Source of the DNA: Schlegelella_A sp038225015
GTDB lineage: Bacteria; Pseudomonadota; Gammaproteobacteria; Burkholderiales; Burkholderiaceae_C
Direction of reading: 5' to 3'
Assembly (NCBI GenBank): GCA_038225015.1
Contig: JBBRFB010000021.1
Span: 1-33,001, forward strand
DNA: 33,001 bases
In this document: piece by piece, positions 23,485-31,548 of the stretch
Numbering within the stretch: the first letter of the stretch is position 1
How the letters are laid out: each line of letters starts with the position of its first letter
Notes under the pieces: model-generated
What the model was told of the DNA's origin: nothing
What the model saw: the letters and a program-made list of their open reading frames with translations, nothing else
The model's database searches: none
Translations under genes and position numbers: made by a program

Positions 23485-26039
23485 GGCGGCGTCGAAAGCG
23501 TCGGTGGCGGTGGCGCCGATCGTGCAGCGGGTGCCGCGATGTCCGTTGTCGACGCCGCCCGCACGGCGTCGACCGCGCGCAGGATCGCTTCCGCCGTCGC
23601 CGGCGCCGCGAGCGGCGGATCGACGCGATGCCCGCCCACCGCCGATACCGCATCGCGGATCGCGAAGAAGACCGAGAACGGCAGCAGCAGCGGCGGCTCG
23701 CCGGTCGCCTTGCTGCGGTGGATCGTCGCGGCCGCGTTGTCGTCGCTCGCGCCACTCTTCCAGAGCCGCACGTCGAATATCGGCGGGCAGTCGTTGGCGG
23801 TCGGTATCTTGTAGGTGCTCGGCGCGTGCGTCGTCAGCAGGCCGGCGCGGGCCGAGCCGTCGTTCGGGTGCCAGACGAGCTCTTCCATCGTCAGCCAGCC
23901 CATGCCCTGGATGAAGCCGCCCTCGACCTGGCCGATGTCGACGGCCGGGTTCAGCGAGCGACCGGCGTCGTGCAGCACGTGCGCGGCCAGCAGCTTGGAT
24001 TCGCCGGTCAGCGTGTCGACGACGACTTCGCTCACCGCCGCGCCGTAGGCGAAGTAGTAGAACGGGCTGCCCTGCATCGTCTCCTTGTCCCACGACAGGC
24101 CGGGCGTGGCGTAGAAGCCGTCGGACCAGAGCTGCACGCGGGCCATGTAGGCCTCGACGACGAGCTCGCGGAAGCTGAGCGTGGTGACCCGGCCGATCGT
24201 CACGGCGCCGTTCGCGAAGCGCACGTCGGTCGTGGCGACGCCCCAGCGCCCGGCGGCGAACGCAGCGAGGCGCTCGCGGATCCGGCGCGCCGCGTCTTCG
24301 GCCGCCTTGCCGTTCAGGTCGCTGCCGGTCGACGCGGCCGTCGCCGACGTGTTGGCGACCTTCTCCGTGTCGGTGGCGGTGACGCGCACGGCGTCGAAGT
24401 CGACGCCGAGCTCGTGGGCGACGATCTGCGCCACCTTCGTGTTCAGCCCCTGGCCCATCTCGGTGCCGCCGTGGTTGACGAGCACCGAGCCGTCGCCGTA
24501 GACATGCACCAGCGCGCCGGCCTGATTCAGGTGCACGAGATTGAACGAGATGCCGAACTTCACCGGCGTCAGCGCGAGGCCGCGCTTCAGCACCTCGTTC
24601 GATGCGTTGAAGGCGGCCACCTCGTGGCGGCGGGCGCGGTAGCCGCTCGAGGTCTCGAGCTCGGCCACCAGCTCGTGGATGATGTTGTCGGCCACCGGCT
24701 GGCCGTAAGGCGTCGTGCAGCGTTCGCCCGATTGGCCCCGCGCCGCGCTCGGCCCGTAGAAGTTGAGGCGGCGGACGTCGAGCGCGTCCTTGCCGAGCGC
24801 GCGGGCGACCCCGTCGACGATGTTCTCGATCGCGATCGCGCCCTGCGGCCCGCCGAAGCCGCGGAAGGCGGTGTTGCTCTGCGTGTTCGTCTTTCCCGAG
24901 TAGCCGTGGATGGCGACGTCGGGCAGCCAGTAGGCGTTGTCGAAATGGCAGATCGCACGTGTCATCACCGGCCCGGACAGGTCGGCGGAGAAGCCGGCGC
25001 GCGAGACCATCGTCAGCTCGGCGCCGAGGATGTGCCCGTCGTCGTCGTAGCCGACGTCGTACTCGTAGTGGAAGCAGTGGCGCCGCCCGGTGGCGAGGAA
25101 GTCGTCGTCGCGGTCGAGGCGCAGCTTGACCGGCCGGCCGAGCCGCTTCGCCGCGACGGCAGCGACGCAGGCGAAGAGGCCCGACTGCGATTCCTTGCCA
25201 CCGAAGCCGCCGCCCATGCGCCGGCACTGCACGTGCACGTGATGCGAATCGAGGCCGAGCGCCTGGGCGACCAGATGCTGCATCTCGCTCGGGTGCTGGG
25301 TCGAGCAATGGACGAGCATGCCGTCGTTCTCGACCGGCACGGCATAGGAGATCTGGCCTTCCAGATAGAACTGCTCCTGGCCGCCAACCTCGAGTGTGTC
25401 GTGCAGACGGTGCGGTGCGGCGGCGATGGCATGTGCCGCGTCGCCGCGCGCCAGATGCATCGGCGGCAGCACGTAGCTCTGCGCGGCATGGGCCTCGACC
25501 GGCGTCAGGATCGGCGGCAGCGGCTCGATGCGCAGAGCCGCCTTCGCCACCGCGGCGGCGCGCCGGGCGCCGTCGCGCGTTTCGGCGACGACGGCGAAGA
25601 CCGGCTGGCCGACGTACTGCACGGTGCCGTCGGCGAGGATGGGGTCGTCGTGGAGCACCGGTCCGCAGTCATTGCGGCCGGGGATGTCGCGCGCGGTGAG
25701 GACGGCAACGACGCCGGGCTGCGAGCGGACGCGGTCGAGATCGATCGCGACGATCCTGCCGTGGGCCACGGGCGAGAGGCCGAGCGCGGCGTGCAGCGTG
25801 CCGGCGAGCTCGGGCAGGTCGTCGACGTAGGGCGCGGCGCCGGCAACGTGCAGGTGCGCCGATTCGTGTGGCCGGCTGATGCCGACGCGGGCGCCGCGGG
25901 CCGCCGCCGCGGCCTCGGCGGCGAGCGACGGGTCGTCGAGTGGTGGCGCCGCGGAGCGCTTCAGGGCGGCGGCAGCGGCGGTGTCGGCGTCGCCAGCGTC
26001 GCCAGCGTCGAGCAGCGTCGGCGACTTCGGCCTGTTCAC
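23481..26039 (-). CDS. xdhB: Xanthine dehydrogenase molybdopterin-binding subunit XdhB
   Basis: An 852-residue catalytic subunit that hydroxylates hypoxanthine to xanthine and xanthine to urate. Xanthine-specific active-site residues are all present: E283 in GGGFGGKE, R393 in AFRGFGGPQG and E781 in GEPPLLLP, matching bovine E802, R880 and E1261. GGQEQFYLEG (Mo-site Gln region, ~219-228), GTEMGQGLNTK and EGGFIQGMGWLTMEEL bind the cofactor. GTG 26039 overlaps the xdhA stop as GTGA. It is longer than the usual ~770-790 because of an Ala/Asp-rich leader (~1-50), partly encoded by 9-base repeats (around 25988-26014), and an Ala/Pro-rich tail of about 25 residues. Neither extension resembles a known domain. 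Confidence 0.96.
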   Translation of the reverse strand: MNRPKSPTLLDAGDAGDADTAAAAALKRSAAPPLDDPSLAAEAAAAARGARVGISRPHESAHLHVAGAAPYVDDLPELAGTLHAALGLSPVAHGRIVAIDLDRVRSQPGVVAVLTARDIPGRNDCGPVLHDDPILADGTVQYVGQPVFAVVAETRDGARRAAAVAKAALRIEPLPPILTPVEAHAAQSYVLPPMHLARGDAAHAIAAAPHRLHDTLEVGGQEQFYLEGQISYAVPVENDGMLVHCSTQHPSEMQHLVAQALGLDSHHVHVQCRRMGGGFGGKESQSGLFACVAAVAAKRLGRPVKLRLDRDDDFLATGRRHCFHYEYDVGYDDDGHILGAELTMVSRAGFSADLSGPVMTRAICHFDNAYWLPDVAIHGYSGKTNTQSNTAFRGFGGPQGAIAIENIVDGVARALGKDALDVRRLNFYGPSAARGQSGERCTTPYGQPVADNIIHELVAELETSSGYRARRHEVAAFNASNEVLKRGLALTPVKFGISFNLVHLNQAGALVHVYGDGSVLVNHGGTEMGQGLNTKVAQIVAHELGVDFDAVRVTATDTEKVANTSATAASTGSDLNGKAAEDAARRIRERLAAFAAGRWGVATTDVRFANGAVTIGRVTTLSFRELVVEAYMARVQLWSDGFYATPGLSWDKETMQGSPFYYFAYGAAVSEVVVDTLTGESKLLAAHVLHDAGRSLNPAVDIGQVEGGFIQGMGWLTMEELVWHPNDGSARAGLLTTHAPSTYKIPTANDCPPIFDVRLWKSGASDDNAAATIHRSKATGEPPLLLPFSVFFAIRDAVSAVGGHRVDPPLAAPATAEAILRAVDAVRAASTTDIAAPAARSAPPPPTLSTPP

Positions 26040-27577
26040 GGCGCAGCCTCCCGTGCCGGCGTGGCGCCCGGGTCGTGCGGCATCACCTCCCAGACGCTCA
26101 GCGCGCGCGGCGACAGCGGATCGACCGGCCGCGTCTCGAGCCAGAAACGTCGAAGAAGATTTCCTGCCACCCGCGTCCGGTACGCCGCGCTGGCGCGCAT
26201 GTCGGAGAGCGGCGCGAAGTCGCTGGCGAGCGCGGCCTGCGTGCGGGCGAGCGTTGCCTCGGTCCACGGCTGGCCGACGAGCGCGGCCTCGGCGTGCGCG
26301 GCACGCCTGACCGTGGCCGCCATGCCGCCGAACGCGAGCCGCGCCTCGCGGACGGTATCGCCGTCGAGCGTGACCGCGAAGCCGGCGCAGACGGCCGAGA
26401 TGTCGCTGTCGAAACGCTTCGAGACCTTGTAGGCGCGAACCATGGCCGGGTTCGCGAGCGGCACCTCGATGGCCTGCACGAACTCGCCCGGCGCCAGCGC
26501 GTTCTTCATGTAGTCGAGATAGAAGTGGTCGAGGGCGATGCTGCGCGTGACGGCGCCGCGGCGCAGGATCAGCCGCGCCGCCAGCGCCAGAAGCACCGGC
26601 GCCGAATCGCCGATCGGCGAGCCGTTGGCGACGTTGCCGCCCATCGTGCCGGCGTTCCTGACCGGCACCGAGGCGAAGCGCAGCCAGACGTCGACGAGCG
26701 CCGGCCAGCGGCCGACGACGGCGCGCCAGGCGTCTTCGAGCGAGGCCGCGGCGCCGATCGAGAGCACGCCATCGCGGCTCTCGATGCGCGCGAGCTCGGG
26801 CACGGCACCGACGTAGACGAGCGACGGCAGCGGCCGGAACAGTTTGTTCACCCACAGGCCGATGTCGGTCGAGCCGGCGAGCAGGCGCGCCTCGGGACGC
26901 TCGACGAGGAGGGCGGCGAGCGCGTCGATCGTGCGCGGCGAGTCGAAGCTCGCGTCGCCTGCCCGGTAGATCAGCGCGCCGTCTCGCCCGGCGAGCTCGC
27001 GCAGGGCGAGGGTGGCCGGCGCGGTGTCGAGGTCCTGCGGCGGCAGCTCGAACATGCGCTGGCCGGCGTCGAGGATCGGCCGGTAGCCGGTGCATCGGCA
27101 GAGGTTGCCGGAGAGGTCGTCGGCGAGCCGCTGCCGCGTCGGCCGGGTGCCGCGGGCGCGGTGCTGTTCGTACGTGGCACAGAGCGACATCACGAAGCCG
27201 GGCGTGCAGAAGCCGCACTGCGAGCCGTGGCAGTCGACCATCGCCTGCTGCACGGGGTGCAGGGCCGCCGTCGGGCCGGAAAGATTCTCGACCGTGAAGA
27301 GCGCCTTGCCGTCGAGTGTCGGCAGGAACTGGATGCAGGCGTTGACGGTGCGCAGGCGCAGGCCGCGAACGACGTCGGGCGCGCCGGCGCTCGCGGCCGC
27401 AGGCAACTCGCCGAGCATCACCGTGCAGGCGCCGCAGTCGCCTTCGTTGCAGCCTTCCTTGGTGCCCGTGCAGCGGGCGTCCTCGCGCAGCCAGTCGAGG
27501 ACGGTCCGGGTCGGCGCGGCGCCTTCGATCTCGACGACAGCGCCGCGATGGAAGAAACGGATCGGACGGTCGGGCAT
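26036..27577 (-). CDS. xdhA: Xanthine dehydrogenase iron-sulfur/FAD subunit XdhA
   Basis: A 513-residue electron-transfer subunit. The plant-type [2Fe-2S] cluster uses C43, C48 and C51 (EGCNEGDCGACTV) with C81. The second cluster uses C121, C124, C160 and C162 (CGFCTPGF, NLCRCTGYRP). The FAD domain (~190-365) carries LAGSTDIGLWVNK and NAGTMGGNVANGSPIGDSAP, and a CO-dehydrogenase-flavoprotein C-terminal domain follows. Electrons pass from the molybdenum site of XdhB through the clusters to FAD and then NAD. ATG 27577 is chosen by family alignment; GTG 27601 is an upstream alternative. It heads xdhABC and is divergent from the LysR gene. Confidence 0.95.
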   Translation of the reverse strand: MPDRPIRFFHRGAVVEIEGAAPTRTVLDWLREDARCTGTKEGCNEGDCGACTVMLGELPAAASAGAPDVVRGLRLRTVNACIQFLPTLDGKALFTVENLSGPTAALHPVQQAMVDCHGSQCGFCTPGFVMSLCATYEQHRARGTRPTRQRLADDLSGNLCRCTGYRPILDAGQRMFELPPQDLDTAPATLALRELAGRDGALIYRAGDASFDSPRTIDALAALLVERPEARLLAGSTDIGLWVNKLFRPLPSLVYVGAVPELARIESRDGVLSIGAAASLEDAWRAVVGRWPALVDVWLRFASVPVRNAGTMGGNVANGSPIGDSAPVLLALAARLILRRGAVTRSIALDHFYLDYMKNALAPGEFVQAIEVPLANPAMVRAYKVSKRFDSDISAVCAGFAVTLDGDTVREARLAFGGMAATVRRAAHAEAALVGQPWTEATLARTQAALASDFAPLSDMRASAAYRTRVAGNLLRRFWLETRPVDPLSPRALSVWEVMPHDPGATPAREAAP

Positions 27578-27624
27578 GGCATCAGGCGGGCGACGAGGCA
27601 CCCGTCGAAGGTAATCGTTCTGCG

Positions 27625-27640
27625 GCGTGCACGTATACGC
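27625..27640. promoter_or_regulatory. Imperfect palindrome in the xdhA-LysR intergenic region
   Basis: GCGTGCACGTATACGC matches its reverse complement at 12 of 16 positions and is built of two overlapping perfect octamers, CGTGCACG (27626-27633) and CGTATACG (27632-27639). It lies centrally between divergent genes, where LysR-type regulators normally bind. Confidence 0.45.
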
Positions 27641-27647
27641 GCGACCA

Positions 27648-27660
27648 GATAGTGCCTATC
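27648..27660. promoter_or_regulatory. Inverted repeat GATAG-TGC-CTATC before the LysR gene
   Basis: Perfect five-base arms around TGC, 12 bases before the LysR start. The position would overlap the regulator's own promoter or leader and suits an autoregulatory site. It could also be a weak hairpin in the mRNA leader. Confidence 0.4.
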
Positions 27661-27671
27661 ATCGAATTCAT

Positions 27672-28697
27672 ATGGCGCTGGACGGCGATTTCGGGAAGAT
27701 CGAGTTTCGACTCGTCCAGGTGCTGCAGACCTTGATCACCGAACAGAGTGTCTCCCGGGCCGCGATGCGACTCAACAGCACGCAGCCGGCGATCAGCGCC
27801 CAGCTGAAGCGCCTGCGCGCGCTGACCGGCGACGCGCTTCTGGTGCGCGCCGGCAACGCGATGACACCCACGGCCACCGCCTTGCAGTTGCTGGGCCCTG
27901 CCGAGGCCGTGCTTCGCGAAGCCGGCCGCCTGTTTGGCGAGCGGGCGGCGCCGCGCTCCTTCGACCCCGTTGCGAGCACGGCGTCGTTCCGGATCGCGGC
28001 CAGCGACTACCTCGACCCGCTCTTCCTTCCCGAGCTGGTCGCCCACCTGCAGCGTGCGGCGCCGCGGGTCCGCCTCGAACTGGCGCCGCTGTCGACCGAG
28101 TACGACTACCGCAAGCGCCTGGCGGCCGGCGAGGTCGATCTCGTCATCGGCAACTGGCTGCGCCCGCCCGCCGAGCTGCACCTCGGCCGGCTGATCAGCG
28201 ACGAGATCGTCTGCCTGGTCGGCGAGCAGCATCCCGCGGCACGAAGTGCCGCCGCAAGTCCCCCACGCAGTGCCGCCGCAAGTCCCCCGCGCAGCGCCGC
28301 TGGCCGCGCCCGCGCCTGGACGGCCGAGCACTACCTCGCCGCCGAGCACGTCGCGCCGATGCCGTTCCATTCGAATTCACCCGGCTTCATCGACGAGCAC
28401 CTCGCCTCGCTCGGCTTCGAGCGTCACGTTGCCGTGAAGAGCGCGCACTTCGGCCTCATTCCGCTGATGGTGGCGCAAAGCCTGCTGGTGCTGACCACCG
28501 GCCGGCTGTTCTGCTCGCGCTACGTCGACACGCTTCCGGTCAGGATCGTCCGTTGCCCGGTGCCGTTTCCGCCGCTCACCTACTACCAGCTCTGGCACGA
28601 GGTGACCCATGCGGCGCCGGCGGTGCGCTGGCTGCGCGAGCAGGTGCGCGACGTCGCCCGCAACCTGGCCGGCCACGGCATGCTGAGGCGCGCATGA
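27672..28697 (+). CDS. LysR-family transcriptional regulator of the purine locus
   Basis: A 341-residue LysR-type regulator. The N-terminal winged helix-turn-helix is at ~14-70 (LVQVLQTLITEQSVSRAAMRLNSTQPAISAQLKRLR). The effector domain starts near ~100 (STASFRIAASDYLDPLFLPELVAHLQ) and includes VDLVIGN and the C-terminal LPVRIVRCPVPFPPLTYYQLWH. ATG 27672 is chosen because the preceding 15 residues are not family-like. The effector domain is interrupted at residues ~190-206 by a tandem repeat (SAAASPPR twice) that lengthens it beyond the usual ~300. It is divergent from xdhA and overlaps the guanine deaminase start (ATGA), so it most likely controls both flanking units in response to a purine. 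Confidence 0.93.
   Translation: MALDGDFGKIEFRLVQVLQTLITEQSVSRAAMRLNSTQPAISAQLKRLRALTGDALLVRAGNAMTPTATALQLLGPAEAVLREAGRLFGERAAPRSFDPVASTASFRIAASDYLDPLFLPELVAHLQRAAPRVRLELAPLSTEYDYRKRLAAGEVDLVIGNWLRPPAELHLGRLISDEIVCLVGEQHPAARSAAASPPRSAAASPPRSAAGRARAWTAEHYLAAEHVAPMPFHSNSPGFIDEHLASLGFERHVAVKSAHFGLIPLMVAQSLLVLTTGRLFCSRYVDTLPVRIVRCPVPFPPLTYYQLWHEVTHAAPAVRWLREQVRDVARNLAGHGMLRRA
28241..28288 (+). repeat. Two-unit 24-bp tandem repeat inside the LysR gene
   Basis: Units 28241-28264 and 28265-28288 differ at one base of 24 (ACGAAG versus ACGCAG at the start). A third, degenerate unit begins at 28289 (GCGCAGCGCCGCTG). The period is a multiple of three, so the frame is kept, and it encodes RSAAASPP twice. 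It lies in the ligand-binding domain. Confidence 0.9.
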
Positions 28698-30004
28698 GCG
28701 ACGATGCCCGGCGCGTCGCCCTGCGCGGCGACCTGCTCGACTTCACGGCCGAGCCAGCCTGGGGCGACACCGAGTCGGCGGCGCCGCGCTATCGCGCCGA
28801 CCACTGGCTGCTGATCGAAGACGGGCGTGTGGCCGCCGTTCAGTCGGAGCCGCCGGGTGCCGACTGGGAGCGCCACGACCATCGCGGCCGCCTCGTCCTG
28901 CCCGGCTTCATCGACACCCATGTGCACAGCCCGCAGCTCGACGTCATCGCCAGCTACGGCAGCGAGCTGCTCGACTGGCTCGCCGACCACACCTTCCCGG
29001 CCGAGGCACGGCACGCCGACGCCGCCCACGCCGAGCCCGCGGCGGCGCACTTCCTCGATGCGCTGCTGGCGCACGGCACGACCGCGGCGGTCGTCTTCCC
29101 CACCGTGCACCAGGGCTCGGTCGACGCGCTCTTCGCGGCGGCCGAGGCGCGCGGCATGCGCCTGGTCGCCGGCAAGGTGCTGATGGACCGCCACGCGCCG
29201 CCGGCGCTCTGCGACGACGTGGCGACCGGCGAGCACGAGATGCGCGAGCTGATCGGGCGCTGGCACGGCCGCGGCCGGCTCGCCTATGCGGTGACCGTCC
29301 GCTTCGCGCCGACGAGCTCGACAGCGCAGCTGGCGATGGCCGGGCGCTTCTGTCGCGACGACCCGAGCCTCTACCTGCAGACGCACTTGGCGGAGAACCG
29401 GGCCGAGGTGCGCTGGGTGCACGAGCTCTTTCCCGACGCGCGCAGCTACCTCGATGTCTACGCGAACGTCGGCCTGCTGCATGCCCGCAGCGTCTTCGCC
29501 CACGGCATCTGGCTCGACGACGCTGATCGGGCGGCGATCGCCGCCGCCGGCGCGCAGATCGCCCATTCGCCGTCGTCGAACCTCTTTCTCGGCAGCGGCC
29601 TGTTCCGTTGGCGCGCGGCCGAGGCGGCAGGCATCCACGTCAGCGTTGCCAGCGACGTCGGCGGTGGCACGAGCCTGTGCCTGCTTCGCAACTTGGCCGA
29701 CGCCTACAAGATCCAGGCCCTCCTCGGCGAGAGGCTGACGGCGTGGAAGGCGCTGCATGCCGCGACCCGGGGCGCCGCCCACGCCCTCGGCCTCGGCGCC
29801 GAGATCGGCTCGCTGGAGCCGGGCGCGATGGCCGACGTCTGCGTCTGGGACTGGGCGGTCGGCCCGGTGGCGATCCGCCGCGCCGAGGTCGCCCGTACAT
29901 TGCATGAGCGCGTCTTCGCCTGGATGACGCTGGGCGACGAGCGCAACCTCGCTGCCGCGTACGTCGCCGGGCGCCGGCACTACGATCGCGAAACCGCCGC
30001 CTGA
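28694..30004 (+). CDS. guaD: Guanine deaminase
   Basis: A 436-residue cytoplasmic zinc amidohydrolase that converts guanine to xanthine and ammonia. The metal ligands and catalytic residues are H76 and H78 (GFIDTHVHSPQ), H229 with E232 (THLAEN), H268 (FAHGIWL) and D319 (ASDVGGGTS). GFIDTHVHSPQ and HSPSSNLFLGSGLF are the guanine deaminase versions of the motifs. The length equals that of E. coli GuaD (~439). ATG 28694 overlaps the LysR stop (ATGA) and has GAGG five bases upstream. Its product xanthine feeds the divergently encoded XdhABC. Confidence 0.95.
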   Translation: MSDDARRVALRGDLLDFTAEPAWGDTESAAPRYRADHWLLIEDGRVAAVQSEPPGADWERHDHRGRLVLPGFIDTHVHSPQLDVIASYGSELLDWLADHTFPAEARHADAAHAEPAAAHFLDALLAHGTTAAVVFPTVHQGSVDALFAAAEARGMRLVAGKVLMDRHAPPALCDDVATGEHEMRELIGRWHGRGRLAYAVTVRFAPTSSTAQLAMAGRFCRDDPSLYLQTHLAENRAEVRWVHELFPDARSYLDVYANVGLLHARSVFAHGIWLDDADRAAIAAAGAQIAHSPSSNLFLGSGLFRWRAAEAAGIHVSVASDVGGGTSLCLLRNLADAYKIQALLGERLTAWKALHAATRGAAHALGLGAEIGSLEPGAMADVCVWDWAVGPVAIRRAEVARTLHERVFAWMTLGDERNLAAAYVAGRRHYDRETAA

Positions 30005-30027
30005 CACCCCGGATCCCGCCCGCGCCC

Positions 30028-31548
30028 ATGCTTCGCCTCGAGCTCGTCGGCATCAGCAAGCAGTACCCTGCGGTGCGCGCCAACGACCGCGTCGACCTCG
30101 CGGTGGCGCCCGGGCAGATCCACGCCGTGCTCGGCGAGAACGGCGCCGGCAAGTCGACGCTGATGAAGATCATCTACGGCGCCGTGCGGCCCGACGAAGG
30201 CGAGATCCGCTGGAACGGGCGGGCCGTGCAGATCGCGTCGCCGGCGGCGGCGCGCGAGCTCGGCATCAGCATGGTCTACCAGCATTTCAGCCTGTTCGAC
30301 ACGCTGACGGCGGCGGAAAACGTCTGGCTCGGCCTCGACCGGTCGTTGTCGCTGGCCGAGGTTTCGGCGCGCATCGTCGACGTCGCGGGTGTCTACGGGC
30401 TCGACGTCGATCCGCTGCGGCCGGTGCACACGCTGTCGGTGGGCGAGCGCCAGCGGGTCGAGATCGTGCGTGCCCTCATGACCAACCCGAAGCTGCTCAT
30501 CCTCGACGAGCCGACCTCGGTGCTGACGCCGCAGGCCGTGCAGACGCTCTTCGTCACCCTCAGGAAGCTCGCCGCCGAGGGTTGCTCGATCCTCTACATC
30601 TCGCACAAGCTCGACGAGATCCGCGCCCTCTGCCACCACTGCACGGTGCTGCGCGGCGGCCGCGTCACCGGCGAGGTCGACCCGACGCAGGAAACGAACG
30701 CGGGGCTCTCGCGCCTCATGATCGGCGCCGAGCCGCCGCAACTGGAGCACCGCGAGACGCGCGCCGGCGCCAGGGTTCTGGTCGTGAGCGGCCTCTCGCT
30801 CGAACCGCAGGATCCGTTCGGCACCTCGCTCGAGGGCGTCTCGTTCGACGTGCGCGCCGGTGAAGTGGTCGGCATCGCCGGCGTCTCCGGCAACGGCCAG
30901 CAGGAGCTGATGGCCGCGCTCTCGGGAGAGGACGCGCGTGCGCCGCGAGGCTCGATCCGCCTCTTCGAGCAAGACATCGCCGGCGAGTCGCCGCGGGCGC
31001 GCCGCCGCCGGGGCCTGCATTTCGTCCCGGAAGAGCGCCTCGGTCGCGGCGCCGTGCCGACGCTGTCGCTGGCGCAGAACACGCTGCTCACGCGCACCCG
31101 CGCCGTCGGCCGTTCTGGCTGGATCGGCATCGGCGAGGTCAATGCCCTGGCCGAGGCCCTGATCCGCCGCTTCAACGTCAAGGCCGGCGGGCCGGCGGCG
31201 GCGGCGAAGAGCCTCTCCGGCGGCAACCTGCAGAAGTTCATCGTCGGCCGCGAGATCGACGCCGACCCGAAGCTGCTCGTCGTCTCGCAGCCGACCTGGG
31301 GCGTCGACGTCGGTGCGGCGGCGCAGATCCGCGGCGAACTGCTCGCCTTGCGCGACAACGGCTGTGCCGTGCTCGTCGTCAGCGAGGAGCTCGACGAGCT
31401 GTTCGAGATCTGCGACCGCCTGCTCGTCATCGCGCAGGGCCGCGTCTCGCCGAGCGTGGCCACCGCCGCGGCATCGGTGGAGATGATCGGTGCCTGGATG
31501 AGCGGCCTCTGGCAACGCGGCGCGGAGGCGACGCATGCTGCGGCTTGA
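30028..31548 (+). CDS. Purine/nucleoside-type ABC importer, double ATP-binding protein
   Basis: A 506-residue protein with two fused ABC domains, of the NupA/YufO (BMP-associated) type related to the sugar ATPases RbsA/MglA. Domain 1: Walker A GENGAGKST (36-44), signature LSVGERQRVE, Walker B LLILDEPTSVL. Domain 2 (~255-500): the Walker A region is degenerate (GIAGVSGNGQQEL), the signature is LSGGNLQKF, and the Walker B region reads LLVVSQPTWGVDVG, as is normal for the second half of this family. It energises uptake of nucleosides or purine bases. ATG 30028 follows the guaD stop by 23 bases. The gene overlaps the next permease gene by 14 bases. No BMP-type binding protein is visible inside the window. 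Confidence 0.94.
   Translation: MLRLELVGISKQYPAVRANDRVDLAVAPGQIHAVLGENGAGKSTLMKIIYGAVRPDEGEIRWNGRAVQIASPAAARELGISMVYQHFSLFDTLTAAENVWLGLDRSLSLAEVSARIVDVAGVYGLDVDPLRPVHTLSVGERQRVEIVRALMTNPKLLILDEPTSVLTPQAVQTLFVTLRKLAAEGCSILYISHKLDEIRALCHHCTVLRGGRVTGEVDPTQETNAGLSRLMIGAEPPQLEHRETRAGARVLVVSGLSLEPQDPFGTSLEGVSFDVRAGEVVGIAGVSGNGQQELMAALSGEDARAPRGSIRLFEQDIAGESPRARRRRGLHFVPEERLGRGAVPTLSLAQNTLLTRTRAVGRSGWIGIGEVNALAEALIRRFNVKAGGPAAAAKSLSGGNLQKFIVGREIDADPKLLVVSQPTWGVDVGAAAQIRGELLALRDNGCAVLVVSEELDELFEICDRLLVIAQGRVSPSVATAAASVEMIGAWMSGLWQRGAEATHAAA

Noticed and set aside
23454..26432. 992-codon plus-strand frame opposite xdhB and part of xdhA
   Set aside because: No domain resemblance and full antisense overlap with genes whose active-site residues are intact.
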